Below, piece after piece: positions 16,670 to 25,355 of a DNA stretch of 64,000 nt (positions are counted from its first letter, which is position 1; each line of letters begins with the position of its first letter). The notes beneath the pieces were generated by a model. It was not told the origin of the DNA. It ran no database searches and saw only the letters and a program-made list of their open reading frames with translations. Origin of the DNA: JADMIH01 sp036399775 (lineage in GTDB: Bacteria; Chloroflexota; Chloroflexia; QHBQ01; JADMIH01); the NCBI GenBank assembly GCA_036399775.1, contig DASWMJ010000037.1:1-64000 (forward strand), written 5' to 3'. The position numbers were made by a program, and so were the translations under genes.

Positions 16670-19159
16670 ATGCATACTCCCCTCTACGGAGTGCTACTTA
16701 AGCCGTACCCAGGACGCGCTGCGCGGCCACGTAAGCGTATTTACCTGGCCGCGCTGCTTTATGCGCTCGTGCTGTGCCTGGTAGCCGGTACCGCCGCGCC
16801 CGCTTTTGCCTCCTCCGCGCACGCTCCCGCAGCCGCAGCGCCTCTGCGCCCTTATGCCTACGCGATGGTGACCAGCACCACCAATTACGATATTATGCTG
16901 GCCGACGGCGTAAACAAGGACCGCCGCATCGCCAGCGTGAAGGTGGATAGCGTCTTCTTCGGGGATGTCACCGCTAAATTGTCGGCAGACGGCAGCACGG
17001 CAGCCTTCCGCGTGACGGGCGACCGGCTCGGCGGCTCAAGCCTCCACGTGGTTGACGTGAAGAGCGGCAAGCACACGCAAGTAGCCTCCTCCAAGAACAC
17101 CTCCGAGGGCATAGGCACATACGTCTGGTCGCCCGCGGGCAATACCCTGGCTTTCGTTCGCTCCGCACCCGCCCTCGACCCCACCCTCATGGAAGATGTT
17201 TATGGCACGGTCTACGTCTTCTCAGTAGGCTTCCAGGCTGCCAAATTGAAAGGGTCCTCCAGCAGCGACCGTGTGCTTACCTTCTCCGGCGATGGGCTGG
17301 GCGTATACGTCAGCCGCCGCGAAGTCTCAGGCGACACCACTCTCGAACACCTGATATACTTGCCTACCGCCGGCGGCGCTCCTTCCGTCCTACTGCGAAG
17401 CCAGCCTGGGTTGCGCTACTCCAAGTTCGCCGTATGGTCGCCACCGGGAGCGCCTGCCAAAGTAGCCTGCATCGCTGAGGGCAGCTTCGCGCTCGCCGCG
17501 CCTCCACCACCGCCCACGCCAACCGAAGCGCCCCCCACCCCTACGGTCGCCATAACACCAACTGCCGAAATCGTACCCACCGACGTGGTATCAGGCACCG
17601 CTACCCCCGACCCTACTGATCTGCTCTCCCCTGGCGGCGTGGACCCTGGGCCGGAAGTTGGCCCTGAAGACCCCCCCACTGCCGCGCCTCAGCCTCAAGA
17701 CCCTGCCACCGCCACACCTGAGCCGGTAGTAGAGGCAGCCTCGCCCACCGCCACCCCTCGCGCCTCGAAAGTGCCTGTTACGGGCAAGCTGACGCGGCCC
17801 AACGGCCTCGGCCTGGTGCTATCCGACCCCGCCGGGACGTGGCCCGTGCTGCTGCGCCGAGACGCGGAAGCTTACCCGCACTTAAGCTGGTCTGCCGACG
17901 GTAGCGGCCTCCTTATGGGCGGCACGCGTAGCGGTGGCACCTGGGCCGTTGACATGGAGGGCAACAAGCGCACGGTTGACGCTTCTCTCTTCGGCATGGC
18001 GGTAAAGACCTGGTCGCCCGACGGCTCGGTAGCTGTCCTTTCGGATACGCCAAGCTCGCGGCTGGTGTCGCTCAACTACGCTTCCGGGACTGTCGTTGCC
18101 ACGCGCAACGTAGGGGTAGTGCCCAAAGCCGGCACGCCCGTAACGCGGCTGCCCGTGCCCTACGTCCACCAGGTGAACGACATCCAGGGGAACGGCGACG
18201 GCAACTGGGCTTGCGGGCCTACATCCATAGTAATGTCCCTCGCTTACTACGGTAAGCTCGACCCCTGGCCTGTCTACTCGGCCCAATCGCTCAACGAGTC
18301 GGGCGCATCCCCGGTGGCCGTGCCCACCGCCGGGCCTGTTAGAGGCGTGGACTTCGCGCCCTACGTCACCAACCAGTACACCAACAATGGCCGCACCTAC
18401 AGCGCGGCGGCGCGGGACCCACGTGGCAACATGCTGGCGGGCCTCTACGGTACCATCTGCCCTACCGGCCTGGCGAGCTGGCAGAGCATGGTGTCGGTGC
18501 TGGAGTCGCACGGCCTCGGCAGCACCTACGTGGGAGCTACGTGGGACGGCGTGACAGCCGCGCTCAAGAGGGGCCACCCGGTCATCCTGGGCACGCAGCT
18601 TACGGCTGACGGGCATATTATCGTGGCGGTAGGTTATACAGCCGATGGCAACCTCATCATAAACGACCCCTATGGCAATCGCTTCCTGCCCGGCTACGGC
18701 GGCAACGACGGCCAGGGCGTGGTCTACCCCTGGAAGCGCCTCACCGTCCGCCGCGCCCTCGAAGTAATTGGTACCTACCCGCCTCCCCCGCGCCCCACCA
18801 GCACCAGCGTACCTACTTCCACTGCCACAGCCGTGCCGGAGACGGCGACGCCCACTCCTGCGCCCACAGATACCCCTCCGGCTATCCTGGAGACACCTAG
18901 CCCTCTCCCAGGTGTAACCTTCCCCACAGCGGAGGTACCCCTCACCCCCGCAGAGAGCGTGCCGACGCCCTTGCCCGCCGAGGACACACCGGCCCCGGTG
19001 GGAGATACGCCTGTGCCGGTTGAGGCAACGCCAATTCCGACTCTGGAGGAGAACACACCAGCCCCTATCGTGGGCACACCAATCCCTCTTCCGATCGAAT
19101 TCCCGACGCCTACTCCCATAGTAGATGGCTCGCTGACCCTCTACCACGGCAGGGCCTGA
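16670..19159 (+). CDS. Secreted C39-like cysteine peptidase with beta-propeller-like N-terminus
   Basis: An 829-residue exported protein. A signal peptide or anchor (AALLYALVLCLVAGTAAPAFA) comes first, then a TolB/WD-like repeat region with motifs such as TYVWSPAGNTLAFVRS and HLSWSADGSGLLMGG. This is split by a Pro/Thr-rich linker of about 100 residues. A peptidase C39-like domain runs from about residue 495 to 700: the presumed Cys515 is in NWACGPTSIVMSLAYYG, His649 in DGHIIVAVGYTADG, and the Asn/Asp in IINDPYGNRFLPG. A second long Pro/Thr tail follows. Extracellular proteolysis or cell-wall interaction is likely; the substrate is unknown. No TM anchor is seen at the C-terminus. Confidence 0.82.
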   Translation: MHTPLYGVLLKPYPGRAARPRKRIYLAALLYALVLCLVAGTAAPAFASSAHAPAAAAPLRPYAYAMVTSTTNYDIMLADGVNKDRRIASVKVDSVFFGDVTAKLSADGSTAAFRVTGDRLGGSSLHVVDVKSGKHTQVASSKNTSEGIGTYVWSPAGNTLAFVRSAPALDPTLMEDVYGTVYVFSVGFQAAKLKGSSSSDRVLTFSGDGLGVYVSRREVSGDTTLEHLIYLPTAGGAPSVLLRSQPGLRYSKFAVWSPPGAPAKVACIAEGSFALAAPPPPPTPTEAPPTPTVAITPTAEIVPTDVVSGTATPDPTDLLSPGGVDPGPEVGPEDPPTAAPQPQDPATATPEPVVEAASPTATPRASKVPVTGKLTRPNGLGLVLSDPAGTWPVLLRRDAEAYPHLSWSADGSGLLMGGTRSGGTWAVDMEGNKRTVDASLFGMAVKTWSPDGSVAVLSDTPSSRLVSLNYASGTVVATRNVGVVPKAGTPVTRLPVPYVHQVNDIQGNGDGNWACGPTSIVMSLAYYGKLDPWPVYSAQSLNESGASPVAVPTAGPVRGVDFAPYVTNQYTNNGRTYSAAARDPRGNMLAGLYGTICPTGLASWQSMVSVLESHGLGSTYVGATWDGVTAALKRGHPVILGTQLTADGHIIVAVGYTADGNLIINDPYGNRFLPGYGGNDGQGVVYPWKRLTVRRALEVIGTYPPPPRPTSTSVPTSTATAVPETATPTPAPTDTPPAILETPSPLPGVTFPTAEVPLTPAESVPTPLPAEDTPAPVGDTPVPVEATPIPTLEENTPAPIVGTPIPLPIEFPTPTPIVDGSLTLYHGRA

Positions 19160-19191
19160 CAAGTCTGCGTTTGTGGTGGATACTCAAGAAT

Positions 19192-19224
19192 AATAAAATG
19201 GGCGGCTCAGCCGCCCATTTTATT
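19192..19224. terminator. Bidirectional intrinsic terminator
   Basis: Sixteen-base perfect arms around a single-base loop, with a GC core (gggcggct/agccgccc) flanked by A-tracts on one side and T-tracts on the other. It lies between the ends of the convergent C39-like and L,D-transpeptidase genes and would stop both. Confidence 0.88.
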
Positions 19225-19246
19225 TTTCTTCAACTAAAGGTTCGTC

Positions 19247-20392
19247 TTAGTTATGCACGTACACCACCGTGCCGACCTTTGCCCAGCCGTAGAACCATTC
19301 CGACATCGGCGTGCTCAGGTTCACGCAGCCGTGGCTCATCGGGCGACCAAAGTTGTCGTGCCAGTAGGTGCCGTGCAAGCCCTCTCCTGACGTGTGGAAA
19401 TACTGCGGGTAGGGAACGTCCTTCAGGAAGTAATAGTCCTTTGATGCCAGGTTGCCGCCCTTCATGTCCTGCTTGGGCAGACGATAATATATCTTCCACA
19501 CGCCCAACTCGGTGGGGTTCTTGGTTGTGCCTGTGGAGGCCAGAGTCACCATCACGGGCTTGCCGTCTTCGTAGGCGGTCACGATCTGCTGCGAGATGTT
19601 GATATTCACCCACCGCCCCTTGTAGCGTGCCCCTTCGTACTTCACCGGCGCGATCTTCTTCACCAGGCTGGAATGCACGTACATGGGGGCCTCCGGCGGC
19701 TCGGATACGCGATACCACAGGGCACCCTTGCTATCCGTCACACCCTGGTAGAGTATCAAGCGCCTGCCTGCCCACCAGCCCTTGAGCACTTTCTGGTCGA
19801 GGCCCGGCCCGCTCCGCACGTTGCCGCCCGTAGACATCTCGGCCAGCCACAGGTTGCTGTAATCGCCGGAAGTGGTGGGCGCGCTCGGCTCCGGTGTAGC
19901 GGTAGCAGGTGCCGCCGTCGCCACTGCTGTCGGGGCGACTGTGCTTACCGAGGTAGCTGCCTGTGGGGCGGTTGTGGGCTGAGAAGGAGGAACAGAGGTA
20001 GGAGGCGCGGTGGGAGTCTCAAGCGGCACAGGCTTGTAGTTCTCATCCACCTGCACAAGGTCCTTGCCGTTAGCGTACCCGGTCATACCGGCGTAGGAGA
20101 GCCAGTACCACCCATCGTTGAAGGGGCCTCCTATCACCACAGCGCGTGCGTTCACAGGCATTGTCGCCAGTTCTTTACTGCCGGCAGAAGGCTGCTCCCG
20201 CAGGATTACGTTGGTAATAGTGGCGACCGGGCTGTTTAGAGCGAAACGCGGCTCCTGTGCCGCCCGCGCTGAGGTCGCGCCCAGACCTGCAAGAGCAAAG
20301 GCGCTGGCGATTAGCAAGGCTAGCAGCACGACGTTGGCCGCCAGGCTGCTCTTGATATTTTTTATGTGTAACTTCTCTATATACCTGGACAT
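19247..20392 (-). CDS. L,D-transpeptidase with SH3-like domains
   Basis: Cell-wall cross-linking enzyme (YkuD family). From ATG 20392 the 381-residue product has a signal anchor (AANVVLLALLIASAFALAGL) and a first SH3-like domain (ITNVILREQPSAGSKELATM). After a Pro/Thr/Ala linker comes a second SH3-like domain (GGNVRSGPGLDQKVLKGWW). The C-terminal YkuD domain begins VNINISQQIVTAYEDGKPVM and carries HGTYWHDNFGRPMSHGCVNL, with catalytic His, Ser, His-Gly and Cys in order. An upstream in-frame ATG at 20485 exists, but the signal anchor fits best behind 20392. Peptidoglycan and SH3-binding functions are inferred from the family. Confidence 0.88.
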   Translation of the reverse strand: MSRYIEKLHIKNIKSSLAANVVLLALLIASAFALAGLGATSARAAQEPRFALNSPVATITNVILREQPSAGSKELATMPVNARAVVIGGPFNDGWYWLSYAGMTGYANGKDLVQVDENYKPVPLETPTAPPTSVPPSQPTTAPQAATSVSTVAPTAVATAAPATATPEPSAPTTSGDYSNLWLAEMSTGGNVRSGPGLDQKVLKGWWAGRRLILYQGVTDSKGALWYRVSEPPEAPMYVHSSLVKKIAPVKYEGARYKGRWVNINISQQIVTAYEDGKPVMVTLASTGTTKNPTELGVWKIYYRLPKQDMKGGNLASKDYYFLKDVPYPQYFHTSGEGLHGTYWHDNFGRPMSHGCVNLSTPMSEWFYGWAKVGTVVYVHN

Positions 20393-20559
20393 TTCAGATT
20401 TTCTCCCTCGATGCTTGTACAATCTATAACTGTGGTTGCCTTTTTGATCCTCATTTATAATCAGACCTTTTGTCGTGCGAACCATGCAGCTTATATTATT
20501 CGCCTTACACTTTCACTTTGCGCCTGCATAATGGGAGGCAGGCAGCGTGCGTACCAATC

Positions 20560-20565
20560 ATTATA
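20560..20565 (-). promoter_or_regulatory. Candidate -10 element for the L,D-transpeptidase gene
   Basis: A consensus TATAAT on the minus strand, about 170 bases before the ATG. No convincing -35 partner at 16-18 bases, so support is weak. Confidence 0.3.
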
Positions 20566-20702
20566 ACGTATAAGGTGAATTGTGGTTACTCATCATCCTA
20601 CCACACATTATAATACTGCCCTCATGCATAGGGCATGGTGCTTTGGGGCTATAGAGGGTCGTCCGAATGGACTATTGGCGCACTCTGCGTAAAGACGCTT
20701 CC

Positions 20703-23700
20703 TTACTTGCTCCAGTAGTCGGCGAGACTAGCTTCCGCCACGATGGGCACGACCTTGAGGATAGCCTGCCCGGCGCGCACCATCTCGCGCTCGACTATAT
20801 GCTTGACTTCTTCCGCCTGGTCTTCCCGCACTTCCACCACGATCTCGTCATGCACGGTGTTGACCGTGCGGGCGTCCCAATCCTTCAGGGCCGAGCGCAA
20901 ATAGATGAGCGCGAGCTTGGTCATGTCGGCATTGCAGTTGTGGACGATGATGCCGTTCGCCATGAACTGGCCCGTCTCGCTGTTCACGACATCGTACATG
21001 TCTACGTACTGATCCGTAATCTCAAGTGAGTCGACGCGCATCGCCATACCGTATTGTGGGCTTATGCGTTCCCAACGTTGCGAGGTTATCTGTGATGCTT
21101 TTTCCTGTTTAATAGGATTCAAAAACCCGATCCTATCACAATAGAGCGGCATATCTCTTTTCAGGACCCTAAGGTTTGTACGGTGGTGTTTGCCAGAATA
21201 TACATTAATGCGACTGCGTATCCCGAAAAGCAGCAGTGCTTCCTGGACTTCTCTCGCCCATGCAAGATGCTTATCGCCTTGCCCGAAGGTTAGCAAAGCA
21301 CCATCAGGATGTACAGTGCCATCGCCATCGAACAAGCCCCGCAGATAGCTAGCTAGCAAGGTGCTATCGCGCCACACAATGGTTGGTATGCGCTCCTTGA
21401 TATGGAGCGCCGTTAATTGGTCCGCTAGACCTTTTGCGCCCAGTGTCAACATGTGGAGCCTTTTTGGATGCTTCTCATTAGCTCGTACCGTATGATATAT
21501 ATGACCAAATACGGAGGTTGTTTCAAGCAAAGGGTCTAATATACGCTCTTCGTGCTCTGCCACCATAATTGTGACGGCATTACGGCGTATACAGCCATCA
21601 GAAGCCAACCTCCCTAGCCACTCGCCTAACTGGGTCAAGTCCGATATTTGAGTCAGGCAAGCTTTGCTGGCATTCCCCGCTTTACCGGGCACAGCTTTTT
21701 CGATTTCTACAGGTAAATGCCATTCGTTGACGGGATTGCCTAGAGCTACGCGATTCTGCGTCCTTATTTCGGCTGCTGTCTTCCACTTCCACACCCACTT
21801 ATAGCCATTATTGCAGGCTACCCAGAACTTATGGTCAGGACTACACTCTATAAAGTGGCCTCCACGCAGCGTCATTCGCACCAATTGCTTTGGACCGCTG
21901 TATACGACCGAAGCTTTGACAAAAGCATTGCCATCCCAAATCTCAACATGCCTGCCAGAGACCTCATGTATCTGGATGTAGCCCTCATCTCTGATGAATA
22001 TGCGTGTGTCAAACTTAAGGCACCCCTGGATTGGCGAATTCTTCCCCTGACGCTCGATGGCCGCTATCTGCTTGCGCCAGTCGTCCTCGCTGAAGCGCTT
22101 CAGGCTTTCGTCCGGTATGTTGTAGAAACGTTTGCGGCCCAATGTTGTCGTGCTGTAGCCAAGCCGCACCGAGTCCTTAGCCGCCTTATCAAGCCACTTC
22201 TGCACGCCTGGATAAGCCTTGAAATACTTGGAGATCAAGTCTTTAGCTTCGTCCAGGCTCACCCCCAGGCGCGGGGCCAGCCCACCGGGACCCATCCCGT
22301 AGGCCAGGCCGAAGTTGATAGCCTTCGCAGCCGAGCGTTGGGGCTTCTGCACTTCTTCCAGGGGCACGCCAAACATCTGCGAGGCCGTCAGCGTATGGAG
22401 GTCTTGGCCGGAGATGAACGCGCCCACGAAGCCTTCATCTCCCGACAGTTCGGCCAGCACACGAAGTTCGCATTGACTATAATCGCAAGTCACAAGCTTA
22501 TATCCCGGCGCGGCGACAAAGCACTTGCGGAAGTCTGAGGTGGCGGGTATCTGCTGTACATTAGGCTTCGTGCAGGAGAAGCGGCCCGTGTCCGCGCCAT
22601 ACTGGTTGAAATCGGGGTGGATGCGGCCCGTCTTGGGGTTGATAAGGCTCAGCACGTTCTCACCGAAGGCCGACAGCGTCTTCTCGAAGCCTCTGTATTC
22701 CAGTAGCTTCTTGATAGCCGGGTGGTCGTACTTGACCAGCGTGGCTTCCATCGTGTCCGGCAAATCCACGCCCAGCTTGCCGAATACGTCCAGTAGTTGC
22801 GTGTTGGAGTTGAGGTTGATGGCGGACACCCCGAACATCGTCGCCTGCATGGAGGCGGATTGGAGCATATCAGCAAGTTCGGAGGCTGACCTGTCGCGCT
22901 GCACGGCCACGTCCTCTATAATCTTGCGCCAGCGCGCCTCGTCTATCTTCACGCCCGCAAGCTCCATGTCGCCCACAGCCGCTATGCACCTGAATTCCAG
23001 GTCGGCCACCTGCTCAAGGCCGTGCTTCTTCAACTCGCGCGCCTGGTCGCGCCATATCGGCATCATGATGAAGGCGTCGCGGGCGGCGTAGTGCAACTGC
23101 TCAGGAGCCAGATAAGCGTCGCCTATGGACGCCGTCTTGTAGAAGCTCTCGCGCACGCTCTTGTCGAGCACCGCCCCTATGTACTTCTGCGCTATCGCCT
23201 TGAGGGAGATCTCGCGCCCTATACCCGCCATCACCAGCCGCTCCGCGAGCATCGTATCGAACAGGCCGCTAAGGGTGATGCCCGCCTGCTGGCGCAGCAT
23301 CTCATACTCGAACTTGGCGTTCTGCGCTATCTTGAGGACGTGGGAGCTTTCCAGCAGCGGCTTGAGCGCCAGGGGCACCAACCGCTTGCAGTCAACTATG
23401 TAGACCTTGTCCGCCGTTGAAATCTGAAGCAGCAGAAGCTCGGAGGTATGAGGGTCGAGGCCCGTAGTCTCGGTGTCTATGCCGAGCACCGTCTCCCGCG
23501 CCAGCATCTCGGCTACTACCGCCAGGCGCGATGGGTCGTTGATTAGCTCGTAGTCGAAGTCGTTGTAGTTGCCCGCCGACACCTTCCCAGGCGCGGCATC
23601 CGCCGTAGTAGACACGCCCGGCCCATCCTCCGAGAAGAGCGTCATCGGCGCGGAATCCATTATCGCCAGGTCTATGCCGTTATGCCCGTTACCGTTACCA

Positions 23701-24143
23701 TTGCCGTTGCTGCCGTTCCCTACGTACGGCTTTGCCGCCCCGTTCCCATCGGCAGGGGCATGGCCGTTTCTATTGTTCTCATGCGCTAGCGCGGGGTGGG
23801 GGGGTTCATCGCTGCCGGTGCCATCAGCGGCAGGCTTGTCCCCGTAGTCCATATATAACTGCCAGTAGTATTCATCCCCTCGGCGCGCGCTGCGCTTCTT
23901 GGGTACGACGGTATAGGCATCCGCGCCGCCGAACACCACAATCGGCACGTTCTCTTCAACACGATTAGGGCAGACTTCATAGCCTGCACGGTGATGGCGG
24001 CCACATTCCGGGCATAGCGCATACCTGTGGTCAGCGTCTAGGGGTGCGCCGCAATGCTCGCACGCAACGCCACCAGGCCCGCCCTGCCCGGCATCCACCG
24101 GCAAGGCGCTCCACTTCTCGCAGCAGCTACACCATTTCGTCAT
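20703..24143 (-). CDS. polA: DNA polymerase I (3'-5' exonuclease/polymerase) containing an intein
   Basis: Family A DNA polymerase precursor of 1,146 residues; about 784 remain after removal of the intein. The N-terminus has a cysteine-rich zinc-ribbon-like region (WCSCCEKW, CEHCGAPL, CPECGRHH) and a Gly/Asn-rich linker. The DEDD exonuclease follows (VLGIDTETTGLDPHTSELLL, YAARDAFIMM). Polymerase motif A is LVTCDYSQCELRVLAEL, motif B RSAAKAINFGLAYGMGPGGL and motif C VNTVHDEIVVEV. The 5' nuclease domain of ordinary PolI is absent. The intein interrupts NSPIQG/CNADMTK, between motifs B and C. A GTG at 24152 could add three residues. It stands alone, downstream of an LLM oxidoreductase gene in the same direction. 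Confidence 0.93.
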   Translation of the reverse strand: MTKWCSCCEKWSALPVDAGQGGPGGVACEHCGAPLDADHRYALCPECGRHHRAGYEVCPNRVEENVPIVVFGGADAYTVVPKKRSARRGDEYYWQLYMDYGDKPAADGTGSDEPPHPALAHENNRNGHAPADGNGAAKPYVGNGSNGNGNGNGHNGIDLAIMDSAPMTLFSEDGPGVSTTADAAPGKVSAGNYNDFDYELINDPSRLAVVAEMLARETVLGIDTETTGLDPHTSELLLLQISTADKVYIVDCKRLVPLALKPLLESSHVLKIAQNAKFEYEMLRQQAGITLSGLFDTMLAERLVMAGIGREISLKAIAQKYIGAVLDKSVRESFYKTASIGDAYLAPEQLHYAARDAFIMMPIWRDQARELKKHGLEQVADLEFRCIAAVGDMELAGVKIDEARWRKIIEDVAVQRDRSASELADMLQSASMQATMFGVSAINLNSNTQLLDVFGKLGVDLPDTMEATLVKYDHPAIKKLLEYRGFEKTLSAFGENVLSLINPKTGRIHPDFNQYGADTGRFSCTKPNVQQIPATSDFRKCFVAAPGYKLVTCDYSQCELRVLAELSGDEGFVGAFISGQDLHTLTASQMFGVPLEEVQKPQRSAAKAINFGLAYGMGPGGLAPRLGVSLDEAKDLISKYFKAYPGVQKWLDKAAKDSVRLGYSTTTLGRKRFYNIPDESLKRFSEDDWRKQIAAIERQGKNSPIQGCLKFDTRIFIRDEGYIQIHEVSGRHVEIWDGNAFVKASVVYSGPKQLVRMTLRGGHFIECSPDHKFWVACNNGYKWVWKWKTAAEIRTQNRVALGNPVNEWHLPVEIEKAVPGKAGNASKACLTQISDLTQLGEWLGRLASDGCIRRNAVTIMVAEHEERILDPLLETTSVFGHIYHTVRANEKHPKRLHMLTLGAKGLADQLTALHIKERIPTIVWRDSTLLASYLRGLFDGDGTVHPDGALLTFGQGDKHLAWAREVQEALLLFGIRSRINVYSGKHHRTNLRVLKRDMPLYCDRIGFLNPIKQEKASQITSQRWERISPQYGMAMRVDSLEITDQYVDMYDVVNSETGQFMANGIIVHNCNADMTKLALIYLRSALKDWDARTVNTVHDEIVVEVREDQAEEVKHIVEREMVRAGQAILKVVPIVAEASLADYWSK
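20937..22022 (-). other. Intein with LAGLIDADG homing endonuclease inside polA
   Basis: The 362-residue insert starts with Cys (codon 22022-22020) and ends His-Asn (Asn codon 20939-20937); the next extein residue is Cys, the nucleophile for splicing. Block A is CLKFDTRIFI. Block B ends in SPDHKF with His64. Blocks F and G are VDMYDVVNSETGQFMANG and IIVHN. Two LAGLIDADG-type motifs, QLGEWLGRLASDG (131-143) and SYLRGLFDGDG (225-235), show that the homing endonuclease is present and looks intact. The insert is visibly more AT-rich than the flanking polymerase sequence, which fits recent arrival. Confidence 0.93.
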
Positions 24144-24241
24144 CAGGAACACAACCTATCAAGAGGACTACCAACCCAGGAATGACATTATACTCCTTTG
24201 GCCTGGATCTATGGAGAAATCCACAGCACGCATAAGCCCTA

Positions 24242-25075
24242 TCAAATCTGAGGCGGCCCCTGCGCGATGCGCTTGCGAACTGCTTTCATTCCACCTGGCA
24301 CCATCCACATACTCTCTATCCACCAGGTAGCTCCCGCCTCCGCGAGCGGCTCAAGGATAGACCGCATCTTCTCCACGTCTTTGCCCGGCGTTACGCCCTC
24401 GACCACAATATCGAAGGCCGTTTGGGTGTCCAGGCCAGACGCGCTCCTATGCTTATCTACGAACGCCTTGATTTCACGTATATCGTCAGGAGTTGGCTGG
24501 GAGAAAGCGCCGCTATCGCTCATCTTTGCGGCAAGCACGCCGTCATATCGTGCGGCCCGCCTTACCGAAGCCTCCCTGGGCCATGCGCCGACCACCCAGA
24601 TCGGGATGCGCGGCGATTGCACCGGGGTGTAAGCCCAATCCGTACCCCACTCCACGTTGTAATGCCTGCCATGATAGCTGAACGGTTTGCCGCTCCAAAA
24701 GCGGGTTACCACGTCCAGCCCCTCGTCGAGCAGTTGCGCCCGCACTTTCCGGTCGGTAGCCTCGCCCACCTTATCGAACCCCGTGTCTATGGCACCTAGC
24801 CCCACAGCCAGTATCACCCGCCCCTCGGACAACCTGTCGAGCGTGGCCGTTTCGCTCGCCAGCTTCCAGGGTCGGCGGCGCGATACCGGCGTGAGCAGCG
24901 TGCCCAGGCGCACCCGCCTGGTTAGCGCGGCGATAGCGGCCAGCGACACCCAGGGGTCGGTCCCGTACACCATGTCTGCCACGAACACGCCATCCCACCC
25001 TGCCGCTTCGATCTCCTGCGCGATCTCCACATGGTCCAATACATCGCCGCCAGGTATGACAAAACCGTATTTCAC
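24242..25075 (-). CDS. LLM-class flavin/F420-dependent oxidoreductase
   Basis: A 277-residue TIM-barrel enzyme of the luciferase-like monooxygenase group, beginning MKYGFVIPGGDVLDHVEIAQ with DGVFVADMVYGTDPWVSLA, RVRLGTLLTPVSRRRPWKLA and a central RIPIWVVGAWPREASVRRAA. Members use FMN or coenzyme F420; which is used here cannot be told. AGGAGG lies about five bases before the ATG. No pathway partner is adjacent, so the substrate is open. Confidence 0.8.
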   Translation of the reverse strand: MKYGFVIPGGDVLDHVEIAQEIEAAGWDGVFVADMVYGTDPWVSLAAIAALTRRVRLGTLLTPVSRRRPWKLASETATLDRLSEGRVILAVGLGAIDTGFDKVGEATDRKVRAQLLDEGLDVVTRFWSGKPFSYHGRHYNVEWGTDWAYTPVQSPRIPIWVVGAWPREASVRRAARYDGVLAAKMSDSGAFSQPTPDDIREIKAFVDKHRSASGLDTQTAFDIVVEGVTPGKDVEKMRSILEPLAEAGATWWIESMWMVPGGMKAVRKRIAQGPPQI

Positions 25076-25247
25076 ATCTGCCTCCTATCCTGCCTCGAAA
25101 GCCATTATTCGCCGCACATGAAAGATTATTATAAATATTCATTCCTGACACCCCCTGTCATATTCGCTTTACAGGTCAGGGCTATTTGCGGTCATTACAG
25201 CTTTCTTACATTTTATTACACAACGCTTGCATCTTAGGTCCATTCTA

Positions 25248-25276
25248 TAGACAAAGCCGTATATATGGTATATAAG
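25248..25276 (+). promoter_or_regulatory. Candidate promoter for the molybdopterin oxidoreductase gene
   Basis: TAGACA (25248-25253), a 17-base spacer and TATAAG (25271-25276), about 80 bases upstream of the ATG. The same TAGACA -35 form precedes the acyl-CoA dehydrogenase gene. Confidence 0.45.
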
Positions 25277-25355
25277 GTAAAGTAGACGCGAAATTACTAT
25301 ATGGGGCGATCCTGCGCTATTCATGGCGCGTGGAACAGAGGCTGGGAGGCCATTT

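Noticed and set aside
17882..19162. 426-residue minus-strand frame inside the C39-like peptidase gene
   Set aside because: Rich in Arg/Gly/Ala without recognisable motifs; the opposite strand encodes a clear peptidase.
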